The notes beneath the pieces are model-generated. The model was not told where the DNA came from. It did no database searches and saw only the letters and a list, made by a program, of their open reading frames with translations. Positions 35,348 to 43,957 of a stretch of 64,000 nucleotides of DNA are shown piece after piece. Position 1 is the stretch's first letter, and every line of letters begins with the position of its first letter. This stretch comes from Plantibacter sp050587525 (GTDB lineage: Bacteria; Actinomycetota; Actinomycetes; Actinomycetales; Microbacteriaceae): the NCBI RefSeq assembly GCF_050587525.1, contig NZ_JBOBFT010000002.1, forward strand, positions 348,999 through 412,998. The letters are read 5' to 3'. The translations under genes were made by a program, and so were the position numbers.

Positions 35348-36529
35348 TCAGACGAGCTCTGAGCTCTCCCGGAGCAGGACCTCGACCGGCAGTCGCACCG
35401 ACATCGACGGGCGCTCCGGGTCTTCAAGCCGGTGCACGAGTACCTGCACCGCGGCGCGCCCGAGCGATTCCATGGGCTGGCTCACCGTCGTGAGGCGCGG
35501 CGTTGACAGATCACCCGCATCGATGCCGTCGAAGCCGGTGACGATGAGATCGCCCGGCACGTCCACACCCGCGATGCGCGCGGAATCGATGACGCCAAGC
35601 GCCATCTGATCGTTCGCGCAGATGATCGCGCGCGGCAATTCATCGCTCGAGAAGAGCACGCGGCCAGCCGCCCGGCCGCCCTCGCGTGTGAAGTCGCCGC
35701 GCAGCCATGGCTTGTCCGGCGGAGTCAGGCCGCGGCTCTTCAGCGCCTGAAGGAAGCCCGTCCAGCGTTCGTGATCGTCCGGTGACGTCGCGCTGCCCGC
35801 CAGGTACACGATGTCGGTCACGCCGAGGTCGTCGACGAGGTGCGCGGTGATCGCCTCCATGCCCTCCGAGTTACTGACCGACACGTGATCGAAATCGTCG
35901 CCCCGTCGAGGCCCCGCCATCACGACGATGGGGATGCGCCGCGCGAGCTGGGTGAGCTCCTCATCGGTCGCGCTCCCGGCGAGGACGATCAAGCCGTCGA
36001 CCCGGCCGGCCATGTCGAGGACCGTCTGGCCGGAGGTCTCTCCGCGGCCGACGCCCACCAGGAGGACCCGCCCGCTGCGCCACGCCTCGAGCTCGCTCCC
36101 CCGCAGCACCTCGTCGAGGTACAGGTTGAGCGCGCGGGTGTCCGCGCGGGCCGGGATGTCGCGGATGATCGTGGTTCGGGGCGGGGACGTGTCTGATCCG
36201 GTCGCGCTCTCGGGTTGGTGTGCTCGCTCATCCGTCCGCTCGCCCGACCGTGAGAGCGCGGCGACGTCGTGCGCGAGGAAGTCCGTGTGTCCGCGCAGTT
36301 CGCCGAGCGCGTCGAGGCCCGGGAAGAACAGGCCGAGCACGCCTGTGCGTCGAGCGGCGAGCCCGCGCGCACTCCCGCTCGGCACGTAGCCGAGCTCGTG
36401 GACGGCCGCGAGCACACGCGATCGCGTCGCTTCCTTCACGGTTTCAGGGGTGGTGAACACGCGAGAGACCGTGGCGATGGAGACCCCGGCGCTCGTCGCG
36501 ACGTCGTACACGGTCGGCGGTTTCGCCAT
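35348..36529 (-). CDS. LacI-family transcriptional regulator
   Basis: 393 residues. N-terminal HTH TVYDVATSAGVSIATVSRVF with hinge GSARGLAARRTGVLGLFFPG, then a periplasmic-binding-protein-like sugar sensor (ICANDQMALGVIDSARIAGVDVPGDLIVTGFDGIDAGDLSTPRLTTVSQP). An extra, Arg/Ser/Thr-rich stretch of about 40 residues (about 92-130) interrupts the first half of the sensor domain. It most likely represses the downstream importer/GH1 operon through the operator at 35131, relieved by an imported glucoside. Confidence 0.92.
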   Translation of the reverse strand: MAKPPTVYDVATSAGVSIATVSRVFTTPETVKEATRSRVLAAVHELGYVPSGSARGLAARRTGVLGLFFPGLDALGELRGHTDFLAHDVAALSRSGERTDERAHQPESATGSDTSPPRTTIIRDIPARADTRALNLYLDEVLRGSELEAWRSGRVLLVGVGRGETSGQTVLDMAGRVDGLIVLAGSATDEELTQLARRIPIVVMAGPRRGDDFDHVSVSNSEGMEAITAHLVDDLGVTDIVYLAGSATSPDDHERWTGFLQALKSRGLTPPDKPWLRGDFTREGGRAAGRVLFSSDELPRAIICANDQMALGVIDSARIAGVDVPGDLIVTGFDGIDAGDLSTPRLTTVSQPMESLGRAAVQVLVHRLEDPERPSMSVRLPVEVLLRESSELV

Positions 36530-36700
36530 GGTCCCCTCCTCATCCCTGACAGCCCATGATACGAGGACGCCCCTGAACGCCTTCGACCACGAGCGTCCGG
36601 TTCTGGGCTCACGAACGCCCGCGCCGGGCGTCGCGTCCCGCTGCCCGGGGTGTTCGAGCGCGCTGCTGTGCCGCGAGCGCGGGTCGGGTCAGGCCCGGGG

Positions 36701-37567
36701 TCAGGGCGTGATGGCCCAGGTGAGGATGAGGAGCATCGTGACGAGGAAGCCCGTCAGGAAGTTGAGCCACAGGAACCGCTTCCAACCGGCGTTGGCGCGC
36801 TCGGCGTCCTCATCGGCCAGGTTCCAGAACGGGAGGACGCTCGCGGCGTAGGGCAGCGCGAGGATCGCGGCGAGCGGACCCGGCCACGGGGTCACCAGCA
36901 TGAGCGCCCCGCCCGCGAGGTACGCGACGAACGCGAACCGAACGGTCGCACGGGCGCCGATCACGGTCGCGACGGAGCCGATGCCGCCCTCGCGGTCCGC
37001 GATGATGTCCTGCACCGCTCCGAACGCGTGGCTCGCGACACCCCACAGGAAGTAGCCGACGAGCAGCGCCCAGAGCGCCGGCGTGAACACGGCTCCGGCG
37101 AGCACGAGCCCGTAGACCGCGGGACTGACGAAGTGCGTGCTCGACGTGAGCGAGTCGATGAACGGACGCTCCTTGAAGCGCAGCCCCGGAGCACTGTAGG
37201 CGATCACCGCGAAGACACTGATGGCGAGGACGAGCCAGGACAGCGGCGACCCCACGATGACGAGATATGCCAGGAATGGAATGTTCGTCGCGACGGCCGC
37301 CCACAAGGTGAGCCGATGCATCCCTCGATCGAGCACAGCACCCTCGACGCCGCCCTTCCGCGGGTTGCGGAGGTCGGATTCGTAGTCGAAGACATCGTTG
37401 ATGCCGTACATCGCGAGGTTGTACGGGATGAGGAAGTAGAGCGTCCCGATCCAGAAGGTGACATCGAGTTCGCGGGTGGTCAGCAGGTAGGCCGCGGCGA
37501 ACGGGAACGCCGTGTTCACCCACGACAGCGGACGGGAGGAGAGGACGAGCTGGCCGAGGCGACTCAC
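36701..37567 (-). CDS. crtEb: Lycopene elongase (UbiA-family prenyltransferase)
   Basis: 288 residues from a GTG at 37567 that overlaps the upstream cyclase stop by 4 bp. UbiA fold with the Asp-rich NDVFDYESDLRNPRKG (about 60) and the second motif VQDIIADREGGIGSVAT (about 185), with about eight membrane helices. It adds two dimethylallyl units to lycopene to give C50 flavuxanthin-type carotenoids in the membrane. It is the last gene of the carotenoid operon. Confidence 0.92.
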   Translation of the reverse strand: MSRLGQLVLSSRPLSWVNTAFPFAAAYLLTTRELDVTFWIGTLYFLIPYNLAMYGINDVFDYESDLRNPRKGGVEGAVLDRGMHRLTLWAAVATNIPFLAYLVIVGSPLSWLVLAISVFAVIAYSAPGLRFKERPFIDSLTSSTHFVSPAVYGLVLAGAVFTPALWALLVGYFLWGVASHAFGAVQDIIADREGGIGSVATVIGARATVRFAFVAYLAGGALMLVTPWPGPLAAILALPYAASVLPFWNLADEDAERANAGWKRFLWLNFLTGFLVTMLLILTWAITP

Positions 37568-37971
37568 GATGCTGCACCGCCCGTCTTCGCAGCACGCCGG
37601 CCATCGTCGACGACCGGCCGAGACGGCGGGAGCAGGACCCAGAGGGACGGCAGGAGGACGACGGCGGCGATGGCGTAGGCGAAGTCTTCGAGGGGAGCCA
37701 CGCCGATCTTCGCGCCGGAGATGAGCGCGGGGTCGTAGCCGACGAGCCCGACCGCGATCATCACGTTGTCGAACACTGCGGTCATGATGAGCAGAACGAC
37801 GGCCGTCACGCCGACGGCCAACAGCCACCCGCTGACTCCCCGGACCTCACTGCTTCCATCGCGACGACGTGAGCGCCCGACCCGCGACGACCGACGCAGC
37901 CGGACGAGCGCGAGCACACCGACGATCGCCACGCCGGCGAGGAACCACGCATTGAGCGCCCAGTACGTCAT
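37564..37971 (-). CDS. crtYf: C50 carotenoid cyclase subunit (CrtYf-type)
   Basis: 135 residues with three hydrophobic segments. The lycopene-cyclase-domain motif runs VFDNVMIAVGLVGYDP and GAKIGVAPLEDFAYA. With the partner encoded directly upstream it forms a heterodimeric cyclase that closes the rings of the C50 carotenoid. Overlaps both neighbours by 4 bp. Whether epsilon, beta or gamma rings form cannot be read from sequence here. Confidence 0.9.
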   Translation of the reverse strand: MTYWALNAWFLAGVAIVGVLALVRLRRSSRVGRSRRRDGSSEVRGVSGWLLAVGVTAVVLLIMTAVFDNVMIAVGLVGYDPALISGAKIGVAPLEDFAYAIAAVVLLPSLWVLLPPSRPVVDDGRRAAKTGGAAS

Positions 37972-38336
37972 GCCGCGCCCTCCCCTGATCCGGTCGTTGA
38001 TCCCGTCGCTGATCCCGCAGCATCGCGTGCGCCCAGGATCCTCCGTGCCGCCCCGAACACGTTCATCGTGACATAGCTGAGCAGCGCCAGGAAGAACACC
38101 TCCTCGACCGGCAGCTCGTGCGCCACCTGGAGCCCCGTCATGAACGCGGTCTCCCCGCGGAAGAAGATGCCGAGGCCGATGCCGAACAGGTCCCAGACGA
38201 GGAAGAAGACGATGCCGACGGGCAGGATGATCGCCGCCCGCCGCGCGTCCGCCCAGAAGAACAGGCGGAACCGGCGATCGAGCACGACCATCCCGGTGAG
38301 CGAGACGAGCAGTGCGAGCAGGTAGAGCACGCCCAT
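37968..38336 (-). CDS. crtYe: C50 carotenoid cyclase subunit (CrtYe-type)
   Basis: 122 residues from the ATG at 38336, overlapping the crtI stop by one base. Three hydrophobic segments; conserved VVLDRRFRLFFWADARR, VWDLFGIGLGIFFRGE and ELPVEEVFFLALLSYVTMN. Partner of CrtYf. The C-terminal ATGSTTGSGEG stretch may derive from a degenerate dispersed repeat. Confidence 0.9.
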   Translation of the reverse strand: MGVLYLLALLVSLTGMVVLDRRFRLFFWADARRAAIILPVGIVFFLVWDLFGIGLGIFFRGETAFMTGLQVAHELPVEEVFFLALLSYVTMNVFGAARRILGARDAAGSATGSTTGSGEGAA

Positions 38337-40021
38337 CAGCGGTCGGCCCCTCCGGCGGACCGGGATGACCGTGACGGGGTCACGGAACGACCGAGGAAAC
38401 CGGAGCGCCCAGACCGCACGGCACCCGACGCCTTCGCTGCTCGTGCCGTCTGCTCCGCGACATCGGCCGGTTCGAGCGGTTCCGACATCGGTCCGGTGCT
38501 GATGTCGCCGCGCATGCGCTTGACGACGAGCTCCGCGCTGATGAGGCACATGGGCAAGCCGATCCCCGGCGTCGTGGAGCCGCCCGTGTAGTACAGGCCA
38601 TCGACCTTCTTGCTCACGTTGCGGGCACGGAACATCGCGCTCTGCGAGAGGATGTGTGCGGGACCGAGCGCCGTGCCCTTCCAGACGTTGAGGTCGGTCG
38701 CGAAGTCGCCGGGACCGACATCGCGGCGCACGACGATGCGATCCGCGAGGTCCGGCACACCGGCCCACTCGGCGATCTGCGCGATAGCCGCATCGCCGAT
38801 CGCCGCCACCCGCTCGTCTCCCCCGCTGCCGATCGACGGATCCGCCGGAACGGGAACGAGGATGAACAGGTTCTCGTGTCCGTCCGGCGCGACACCCGCG
38901 TCACTCGCGCTGGGCTTGCAGACGTAGATCGACGCCGGATCGGGGACGGTGGGGTGCTCACCGAAGATGCGGCCGAAGTTGTCGTGCCAGTCAGCGGTGA
39001 AGAAGAGGCTGTGGTGGAGCAGTTCTGGCAGTTCGCCGCGCACTCCGAGCATCACGAGTACGGCGCCTGGGCCGGCCGTGCGCTGCTCCCAGTACGCCTC
39101 CGGGTACGTCTGCAGCTCGGGCGGGAGGAGCTTCGTCTCCGTGTGGTGGAGGTCGGCGGCCGAGACGACGCGATCGGCCTGCAGCAGCCGGCGCTTGCCG
39201 TCTGGCCCGATGTAGTTCACACCGGCGACGCGGGCGCGACGGCCACTCGGAACGGTCGTGATCCCCGTGACCTCGGCGCTCGTGATGATCTCAACGCCCT
39301 CCGCGACGGCCAGTTCGGCGATCGTCGCGATGATGCGGGCGAAGCCGCCCTGCGGGTACAGCACGCCGTCCTCGAGATCGAGGTAGCTCATGAGGTGGTA
39401 CATGCTCGGCGCGTCATACGGCGAGGACCCGAGGAAGACGGCGGGGTAGCCGAGGATCTGTCGCAAGCGGAGGTCGGTGACGGTCCGGGCCGCGAAGCTG
39501 TCGAGGTCCTCGCGCAGGAGATTGACGAGTTTCGGCGTCCTGGCGAGCACCTCCGGCGTGACGAGCGTGCGATACGACTCGAACGTCGTGTAGAGGAAGG
39601 TGCGGATCGCGATGTCGTAGGTCTCGCGCGCGGACGTGAGATACGCATCCATCCGCTCGCCGGCACCCGGCTCGACCGACTCGAAGAGCGCGAGGTTGTC
39701 CGCCCGGTTCGCCGCGAGGTCTAGCGGCTCCGCAGTGCCCTCCGAATACACGCGGTACGCGGGATCGAGCCGCCCCAGATCGAGCTGTTCCGCGGCCGAG
39801 GTGCCGAGCAATTTGTAGAAGTGGTCGAACACCTCCGGCATGAGGTACCAGCTGGGCCCGGTATCGAACGTGAACCCGTCCGACTCCCAGACGCCGGCGC
39901 GCCCACCGAGGACGTCCCGTCGTTCGAGCAGCGTGACCTGTTGTCCGTCGCGCGCGAGCAGGGCCGCCGTCGCGAGACCGCTGATCCCGCCGCCGATCAC
40001 GACCGTTCGTGGAGCGCTCAT
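38336..40021 (-). CDS. crtI: Phytoene desaturase
   Basis: 561 residues. FAD-binding start TVVIGGGISGLATAALLARDG, LLERRDVLGGRAGVWE, DTGPSWYLMPEVFDHFY; C-terminal GLYYTGGSTTPGIGLPMCLIS typical of CrtI. It introduces four double bases into phytoene to give lycopene. The C-terminal 60 residues (about 505-561) are an extra Ala/Arg/Ser-rich tail beyond the family's usual end. Overlaps crtB by 4 bp. Confidence 0.95.
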   Translation of the reverse strand: MSAPRTVVIGGGISGLATAALLARDGQQVTLLERRDVLGGRAGVWESDGFTFDTGPSWYLMPEVFDHFYKLLGTSAAEQLDLGRLDPAYRVYSEGTAEPLDLAANRADNLALFESVEPGAGERMDAYLTSARETYDIAIRTFLYTTFESYRTLVTPEVLARTPKLVNLLREDLDSFAARTVTDLRLRQILGYPAVFLGSSPYDAPSMYHLMSYLDLEDGVLYPQGGFARIIATIAELAVAEGVEIITSAEVTGITTVPSGRRARVAGVNYIGPDGKRRLLQADRVVSAADLHHTETKLLPPELQTYPEAYWEQRTAGPGAVLVMLGVRGELPELLHHSLFFTADWHDNFGRIFGEHPTVPDPASIYVCKPSASDAGVAPDGHENLFILVPVPADPSIGSGGDERVAAIGDAAIAQIAEWAGVPDLADRIVVRRDVGPGDFATDLNVWKGTALGPAHILSQSAMFRARNVSKKVDGLYYTGGSTTPGIGLPMCLISAELVVKRMRGDISTGPMSEPLEPADVAEQTARAAKASGAVRSGRSGFLGRSVTPSRSSRSAGGADR

Positions 40022-40911
40022 CGTGCATCCCCTGACACTTTGGGCAGTCGACCGGCCAGAGCGGCCGCACCGATCCGCAGTTTGACCGGGTCCGGAACAC
40101 GGACGCGGGTGGAGACGAGTTCGCTGGCCGGAGTCGCGCGGACGCGGGCGGCGAGCTCGGTGAAGAGTCCCTGAGCGAGGGCGACCGCGCGGCGGCTCGA
40201 TGCTGGGAGCTTCGGCAGGACCGCGGCGGACCGTGCGAGGTCGGCATCGATGTCGTCGAGCAGGCCGTCCTTCTCAGCATCGGTCAACTCGTCGACCGAG
40301 ACGCCCGGGAAGTAGCTGCGGCCGAGGACGTCGTGATCAGCGGACAGGTCGCGGAGGAAGTTGACCTTCTGGAAGGCGGCGCCGAGGCTTCGCGCACCGA
40401 CGAGGAACGCTTCGCGCTCCGCGGCGGTGAATGCATGCCCGCGCAGGAATATGCGCAGGCACATGAGCCCGACGACCTCCGCAGAACCGTAGACGTACTC
40501 GCGGAAACTCTCCGGCGTGTGCTCCGTCCGCGTCAGATCGGCGCGCATCGAGGCGAAGAACGGGCGGGTGAGATCGACGTCGATACCGGCGGACCGGGCG
40601 GACAGCGCGAATGCGTGGACCACGAGGTTGCTGCTGTAGCCCGACGCCATCGCGGCTTCCGTCTCGACCTCCAGCGCGTCGAGCGTTTCCAGGACCCGTT
40701 CGGGATCGAGCCCGGCATCAGCGGCCACACCGTCCACGACCTCGTCGGCCACGCGAACGAGCGCGTACACGTTCTCGACGTCCTGGCGGACACCGCTGCC
40801 GAGGAGACGCGCGGCCATGCCGAAGGACGTCGAGTAACGGCGGATCACGATGCTCGCCGTCTCCTGGGCGACGCGGTCGTAAAGCGCGCGCCCTGTCGAT
40901 TCAGCGCTCAT
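40018..40911 (-). CDS. crtB: Phytoene synthase
   Basis: 297 residues from the ATG at 40911. Squalene/phytoene synthase fold: RRYSTSFGMAARLL, first Asp motif VRVADEVVD, second region GARSLGAAFQKVNFLRDLSAD. It condenses two geranylgeranyl diphosphates to phytoene. Start overlaps the crtE stop by 4 bp, so the step enzymes are coupled in pathway order. Confidence 0.95.
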   Translation of the reverse strand: MSAESTGRALYDRVAQETASIVIRRYSTSFGMAARLLGSGVRQDVENVYALVRVADEVVDGVAADAGLDPERVLETLDALEVETEAAMASGYSSNLVVHAFALSARSAGIDVDLTRPFFASMRADLTRTEHTPESFREYVYGSAEVVGLMCLRIFLRGHAFTAAEREAFLVGARSLGAAFQKVNFLRDLSADHDVLGRSYFPGVSVDELTDAEKDGLLDDIDADLARSAAVLPKLPASSRRAVALAQGLFTELAARVRATPASELVSTRVRVPDPVKLRIGAAALAGRLPKVSGDAR

Positions 40912-41978
40912 CGAGCACGCTCGAGCACGGCGGCGACGATGGGTCGCAACTCGTCGCGCAGGGCCGCGGGCACCGCATCGCTCGCCAGCTGCTCCCACGC
41001 ACGGTTCGCGTGCTCGTCAGCGAGGAGCTGGGCGTACTGCTTGGCGCCGCACGCCACGAGCGCGTCGCGCAGCCGCACCGCCCCCGACTCGTCCAACGCG
41101 GGATCGCCGAACAGGTTCTCGATCTCCTGCCACTCCGGACGGTCCGACGCGTAGGCGATCATCACGGTCAGCTTGCCCTCGCGGAGGTCGCCGATCGTGC
41201 TCTTGCCGGTCGCTCCCTCATCGCCGAACACCCCGAGGACGTCGTCGACGATCTGGTACGCGATGCCGATGTGCTTGCCGAACTCCGCGAGCGCGTCGAC
41301 CGTTGCGTCGGGCGCACCGGCCAGCACGGCGCCGGACTGCAACGGCGCTTCGAAGGAGTAGAAAGCCGTCTTCAGCCGCTCCATGTCGATGATCTCCTCG
41401 ACGCTCGGCTGCTTCCCGCTGACCGTGAAGTCGACATCGGCGAGCTCCCCCGCCGCAGATGCGGACACGGCGTCGTCGAGGATCTCGCGGAGTCGCGTGC
41501 GGACCGCATCGCCACTGCCCGCGCGATCGATCAGGCGATACGCGGCGGAGAGCGCGAGGTCGCCGGCGATGACCGCGACCGACATGCCCCGGTGCTCCGC
41601 GAGCGGGAGCGGGATGCCGGCGGTGCGGGCGAGATCGCGGTAACTCCCGGACACATTCGGACCGCCGCGGCGGACGAAGTCGCGGTCGATGACGTCGTCG
41701 TGGACGATCAGCGCCGTGTGGAGCATTTCGTAGGCGGCCGCGACGTGGGCGGCGGCGACGACGTCCTCGCCGCCGAGCCCCTCGTACGCCGTCATGACCA
41801 TCCGCGGCCGGAACTGCTTGCCGCCGGCCATGTTGCGCTCGATCGTCTCCCACAACCGCAGGTAGCCCGTCCCGAAACCGGAGGCCTGAGACTTGGCCAG
41901 CTCGAGGAAACGCTGCAGCGCCTCTTCGACCTGGCGCTGCTGACGATAGGGCACATCGACGAGTTGATGGGTGTCCAT
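40908..41978 (-). CDS. crtE: Geranylgeranyl diphosphate synthase
   Basis: 356 residues. Polyprenyl synthase with FRPRMVMTAYEGLGG, first Asp-rich motif ALIVHDDVIDRD and second QIVDDVLGVFGDEG. It makes the C20 precursor for CrtB. It is the first gene of the operon crtE-crtB-crtI-crtYe-crtYf-crtEb and divergent from idi. Its ATG lies 6 bp from a -10-like TAGCCT, suggesting a leaderless message. Confidence 0.93.
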   Translation of the reverse strand: MDTHQLVDVPYRQQRQVEEALQRFLELAKSQASGFGTGYLRLWETIERNMAGGKQFRPRMVMTAYEGLGGEDVVAAAHVAAAYEMLHTALIVHDDVIDRDFVRRGGPNVSGSYRDLARTAGIPLPLAEHRGMSVAVIAGDLALSAAYRLIDRAGSGDAVRTRLREILDDAVSASAAGELADVDFTVSGKQPSVEEIIDMERLKTAFYSFEAPLQSGAVLAGAPDATVDALAEFGKHIGIAYQIVDDVLGVFGDEGATGKSTIGDLREGKLTVMIAYASDRPEWQEIENLFGDPALDESGAVRLRDALVACGAKQYAQLLADEHANRAWEQLASDAVPAALRDELRPIVAAVLERAR

Positions 41979-41984
41979 AAAACG

Positions 41985-42013
41985 AGGCTAGCCCACACAT
42001 GCTGATGAGTCAG
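41985..42013 (-). promoter_or_regulatory. Carotenoid operon promoter, probably leaderless
   Basis: Minus strand: CTGACT (42008-42013), exact 17-bp spacer, TAGCCT (41985-41990), then six bases and the crtE ATG at 41978. The spacing would place the transcript start at or next to the ATG. The divergent idi start is 47 bp away. Confidence 0.6.
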
Positions 42014-42060
42014 CTGGCTTGCTATTTCGTTTTCGATCAGGTGTCGGTCAGAATGGGGCT

Positions 42061-42591
42061 ATGCCGGTCATGGAAGAACTCGTGGTCCTCCTCGCCGAGG
42101 ACGGAGCACCGATCGGCACGGCCGCGAAGGCCACCGTGCACACGACATCGACTCCCCTGCACCTCGCGTTCTCCTGCCACGTGCTCGGGCCGGACGGGCG
42201 ACTGCTCGTCACCCGCCGTTCGCTCGGAAAGCGCGCGTGGCCCGGCGTGTGGACCAACTCGTTCTGCGGACACCCCGGCCCCGGTGAGCCGTCCAAGGAT
42301 GCGATCCACCGACGCGCCGCCGCCGAACTCGGGATCACCGTGACCGAGGTCGAGACCGCGCTGCCCGACTTCCGATACCGCGCGGTCGACGCATCGGGCA
42401 TCGTCGAGTACGAGATCTGCCCCGTGTCCATCGCGCGCACCGATGACGACCCCATGGCGAATCCGGACGAGGTCGCGGAGTGGGCGTGGGTCGATCCGGG
42501 CGCACTGCTCGAGGCGATCGAGCGAACGCCGTTCGCGTTCAGCCCGTGGCTCACGCTGCAGCTGCCGCTCCTCCGCGACCGCCTCCTCTAA
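42061..42591 (+). CDS. idi: Isopentenyl diphosphate isomerase, type I
   Basis: 176 residues from the ATG at 42061. Nudix-fold enzyme with HLAFSCHVLGPDGRLLVTRR, WTNSFCGHPGPGE (catalytic Cys) and RRAAAELGI, plus a Glu in IVEYEICPV. It interconverts IPP and DMAPP, supplying CrtE and the DMAPP used by CrtEb. Divergent from the carotenoid operon, completing a compact eight-function locus with it. Confidence 0.95.
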   Translation: MPVMEELVVLLAEDGAPIGTAAKATVHTTSTPLHLAFSCHVLGPDGRLLVTRRSLGKRAWPGVWTNSFCGHPGPGEPSKDAIHRRAAAELGITVTEVETALPDFRYRAVDASGIVEYEICPVSIARTDDDPMANPDEVAEWAWVDPGALLEAIERTPFAFSPWLTLQLPLLRDRLL

Positions 42592-42616
42592 CTCCAGGTC
42601 CCTGCGTCCTCCCGCC

Positions 42617-42706
42617 CCGGTCCCTGAGCCTGTCGAAGGGCCCCGGTCGCTGAGCCCCGACCCGCTCCCCGGAGCCCTCACCCCGGTCCCTGAGCCTGTC
42701 GAAGGG
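42617..42706. repeat. Two copies of the PVPEPVEG-type repeat
   Basis: CGGTCCCTGAGCCTGTCGAA at 42617-42640 and 42683-42706, plus a partial copy between (GGTCGCTGAGCC near 42645). They fill the space between the idi stop and the convergent YdeI-family gene; no reading frame uses them here. Confidence 0.88.
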
Positions 42707-42734
42707 CGTCAACCGTCGACCTCGACCCCAGACC

Positions 42735-43187
42735 CTACGCGCCTCGAAGCGCTTCGAGGGCCTTCTCGATGCGCCGCTGTCGCGTCTCCGGCGTCTTGGC
42801 CTGATCGATCGGCTCCACGAGTGCTCGCTGTCTGCTGAACGAGAGCCCCTGATACGCGGCGGCCGCCTTCGTGTCGCCCGCGAGGATCGTCGCGAGGTCG
42901 TCGGGCAGTGCGAATTCGCGGGGCGCATCGTCCACCGTGATCTGGACCTCGACCTCATCGCCGCCCTCGACGCCTGCCGCCGCACGATTGGCCGCGCTGA
43001 GCGAGATCATGTACTTCCCGCGGTAGGGCGCGACGCTGCTGCGGTAGGTCGTGCCGCCGACGGTGACGATGAGCGGCACCCGCTTGCCCGCTCCGAGTCC
43101 TTCGACGACCTCGTCGGGGACGGGGATGCCGGTGTTGTTGCCCTGGAGTTCGATGACGGTCGTGAACCGGACGGTCGCTGCGCTCAT
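42735..43187 (-). CDS. DUF1905 / YdeI (OmdA)-family protein
   Basis: 150 residues. The N-terminal DUF1905 beta domain (about 1-85: VIELQGNNTGIPVPDEV, KRVPLIVTVGGTTYRSSVAPY) is followed by the YdeI-type helical tail (about 95-150: LPDDLATILAGDTKAAAAYQ, ETRQRRIEKALEAL). Proteins with this pairing are widespread, small and cytosolic, of unknown biochemical role. Single gene, convergent with idi. Confidence 0.85.
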   Translation of the reverse strand: MSAATVRFTTVIELQGNNTGIPVPDEVVEGLGAGKRVPLIVTVGGTTYRSSVAPYRGKYMISLSAANRAAAGVEGGDEVEVQITVDDAPREFALPDDLATILAGDTKAAAAYQGLSFSRQRALVEPIDQAKTPETRQRRIEKALEALRGA

Positions 43188-43229
43188 CCCCCCAGTATGC
43201 CTCCCCGCCCCTTCCCGCCTCTTCTGCCT

Positions 43230-43298
43230 CTTCTGCCGAAGGGTCGCAAACTGCGGGTCTCAGGCCGTTGCACCCACACTTTGCGACCCCTCGGCAGA
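43230..43298. repeat. Family D inverted repeat, copy 2
   Basis: Left arm CTTCTGCCGAAGGGTCGCAAA (near 43230-43251) mirrors TTTGCGACCCCTCGGCAGAAG (near 43280-43300), with inner TGCGGGT/ACCCACA. Same core as the copy at 11556. It lies between the DUF1905 start and the next gene's stop. Confidence 0.83.
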
Positions 43299-43303
43299 AG
43301 AGG

Positions 43304-43912
43304 TCAGGCTACTCGGCGACCCTCGTTGTGCTCCTGGAGCCACCACGTGGCGCCCTCGTCATCGGACACCCAGCTCTCCCAGACGTAACTGTCGGCCGTG
43401 ATCTTGCTGAAGTTCCATCGGATGAGCTTGTCGTCGTTGCGGGTGCCGTCCTGGCGGATCCCATCGCTCTTGTGCGGCGTCGCGACGAGCTGGCAGAACT
43501 CCCCGCGCTTCGGCTCGACGTAACTCACCCGCCACGCGCCCATCAAACGGTCGTAGACGCGGAGTGTCGTGCTGATGGTCTCGAAGCCAGACGGATGCGC
43601 ATCGTTCGGCACCACCGCGACGTCCTGGACCGCCATGCCCTCGAGGATGTACGAGACGATCCAGCGGAACTCGGACTCGCTCCACTCGCCCGTCGTCTCG
43701 TCGAGGCGTTTGGAGCGCACGTCCCACGATCCGACGAGCCGGCCGAAGCGCATCATCCGCTGCGGGTAGTCGGCGGTCGGCGCGTCCGTGACGATCGCGC
43801 GGGCGAAGTCGGGCCCGGCCTGCGCGGCGGAGGCGCCGAGGGCTGCGGTTGCGGAGTCGACGCCGACGGTCGTGTCGGGTCCGGTCGCTTCGGGTCCGGT
43901 CTGCTCAGTCAT
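43304..43912 (-). CDS. Conserved-looking protein, DUF1579-like (calycin-type) candidate
   Basis: 202 residues; disordered first 45 residues, then a beta-rich domain with MMRFGRLVGSWDVRSKRLD, GEWSESEFRWIVSYILEGMAVQD, RVYDRLMGAWRVSYVEP and WNFSKITADSYVWESWVSDD. The start (F..LVGSW) and strand pattern resemble DUF1579/calycin-like small-ligand proteins, but I do not firmly recognise the family. No signal peptide. Probably a cytosolic single-gene unit. Confidence 0.65.
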   Translation of the reverse strand: MTEQTGPEATGPDTTVGVDSATAALGASAAQAGPDFARAIVTDAPTADYPQRMMRFGRLVGSWDVRSKRLDETTGEWSESEFRWIVSYILEGMAVQDVAVVPNDAHPSGFETISTTLRVYDRLMGAWRVSYVEPKRGEFCQLVATPHKSDGIRQDGTRNDDKLIRWNFSKITADSYVWESWVSDDEGATWWLQEHNEGRRVA

Positions 43913-43957
43913 GACGGGTCCTTTCAGGTGGGCTCCGCCGGAGAGCGCCCGCGGGAC

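Noticed and set aside
35249..36685. 16-bp direct repeats (GCCGCGAGCGCGGGTC at 35249 and 36670) flanking the lacI-type gene
   Set aside because: Could hint at mobilisation of the regulator gene, but the sequence is low-complexity GC and no transposase or inverted ends are present.
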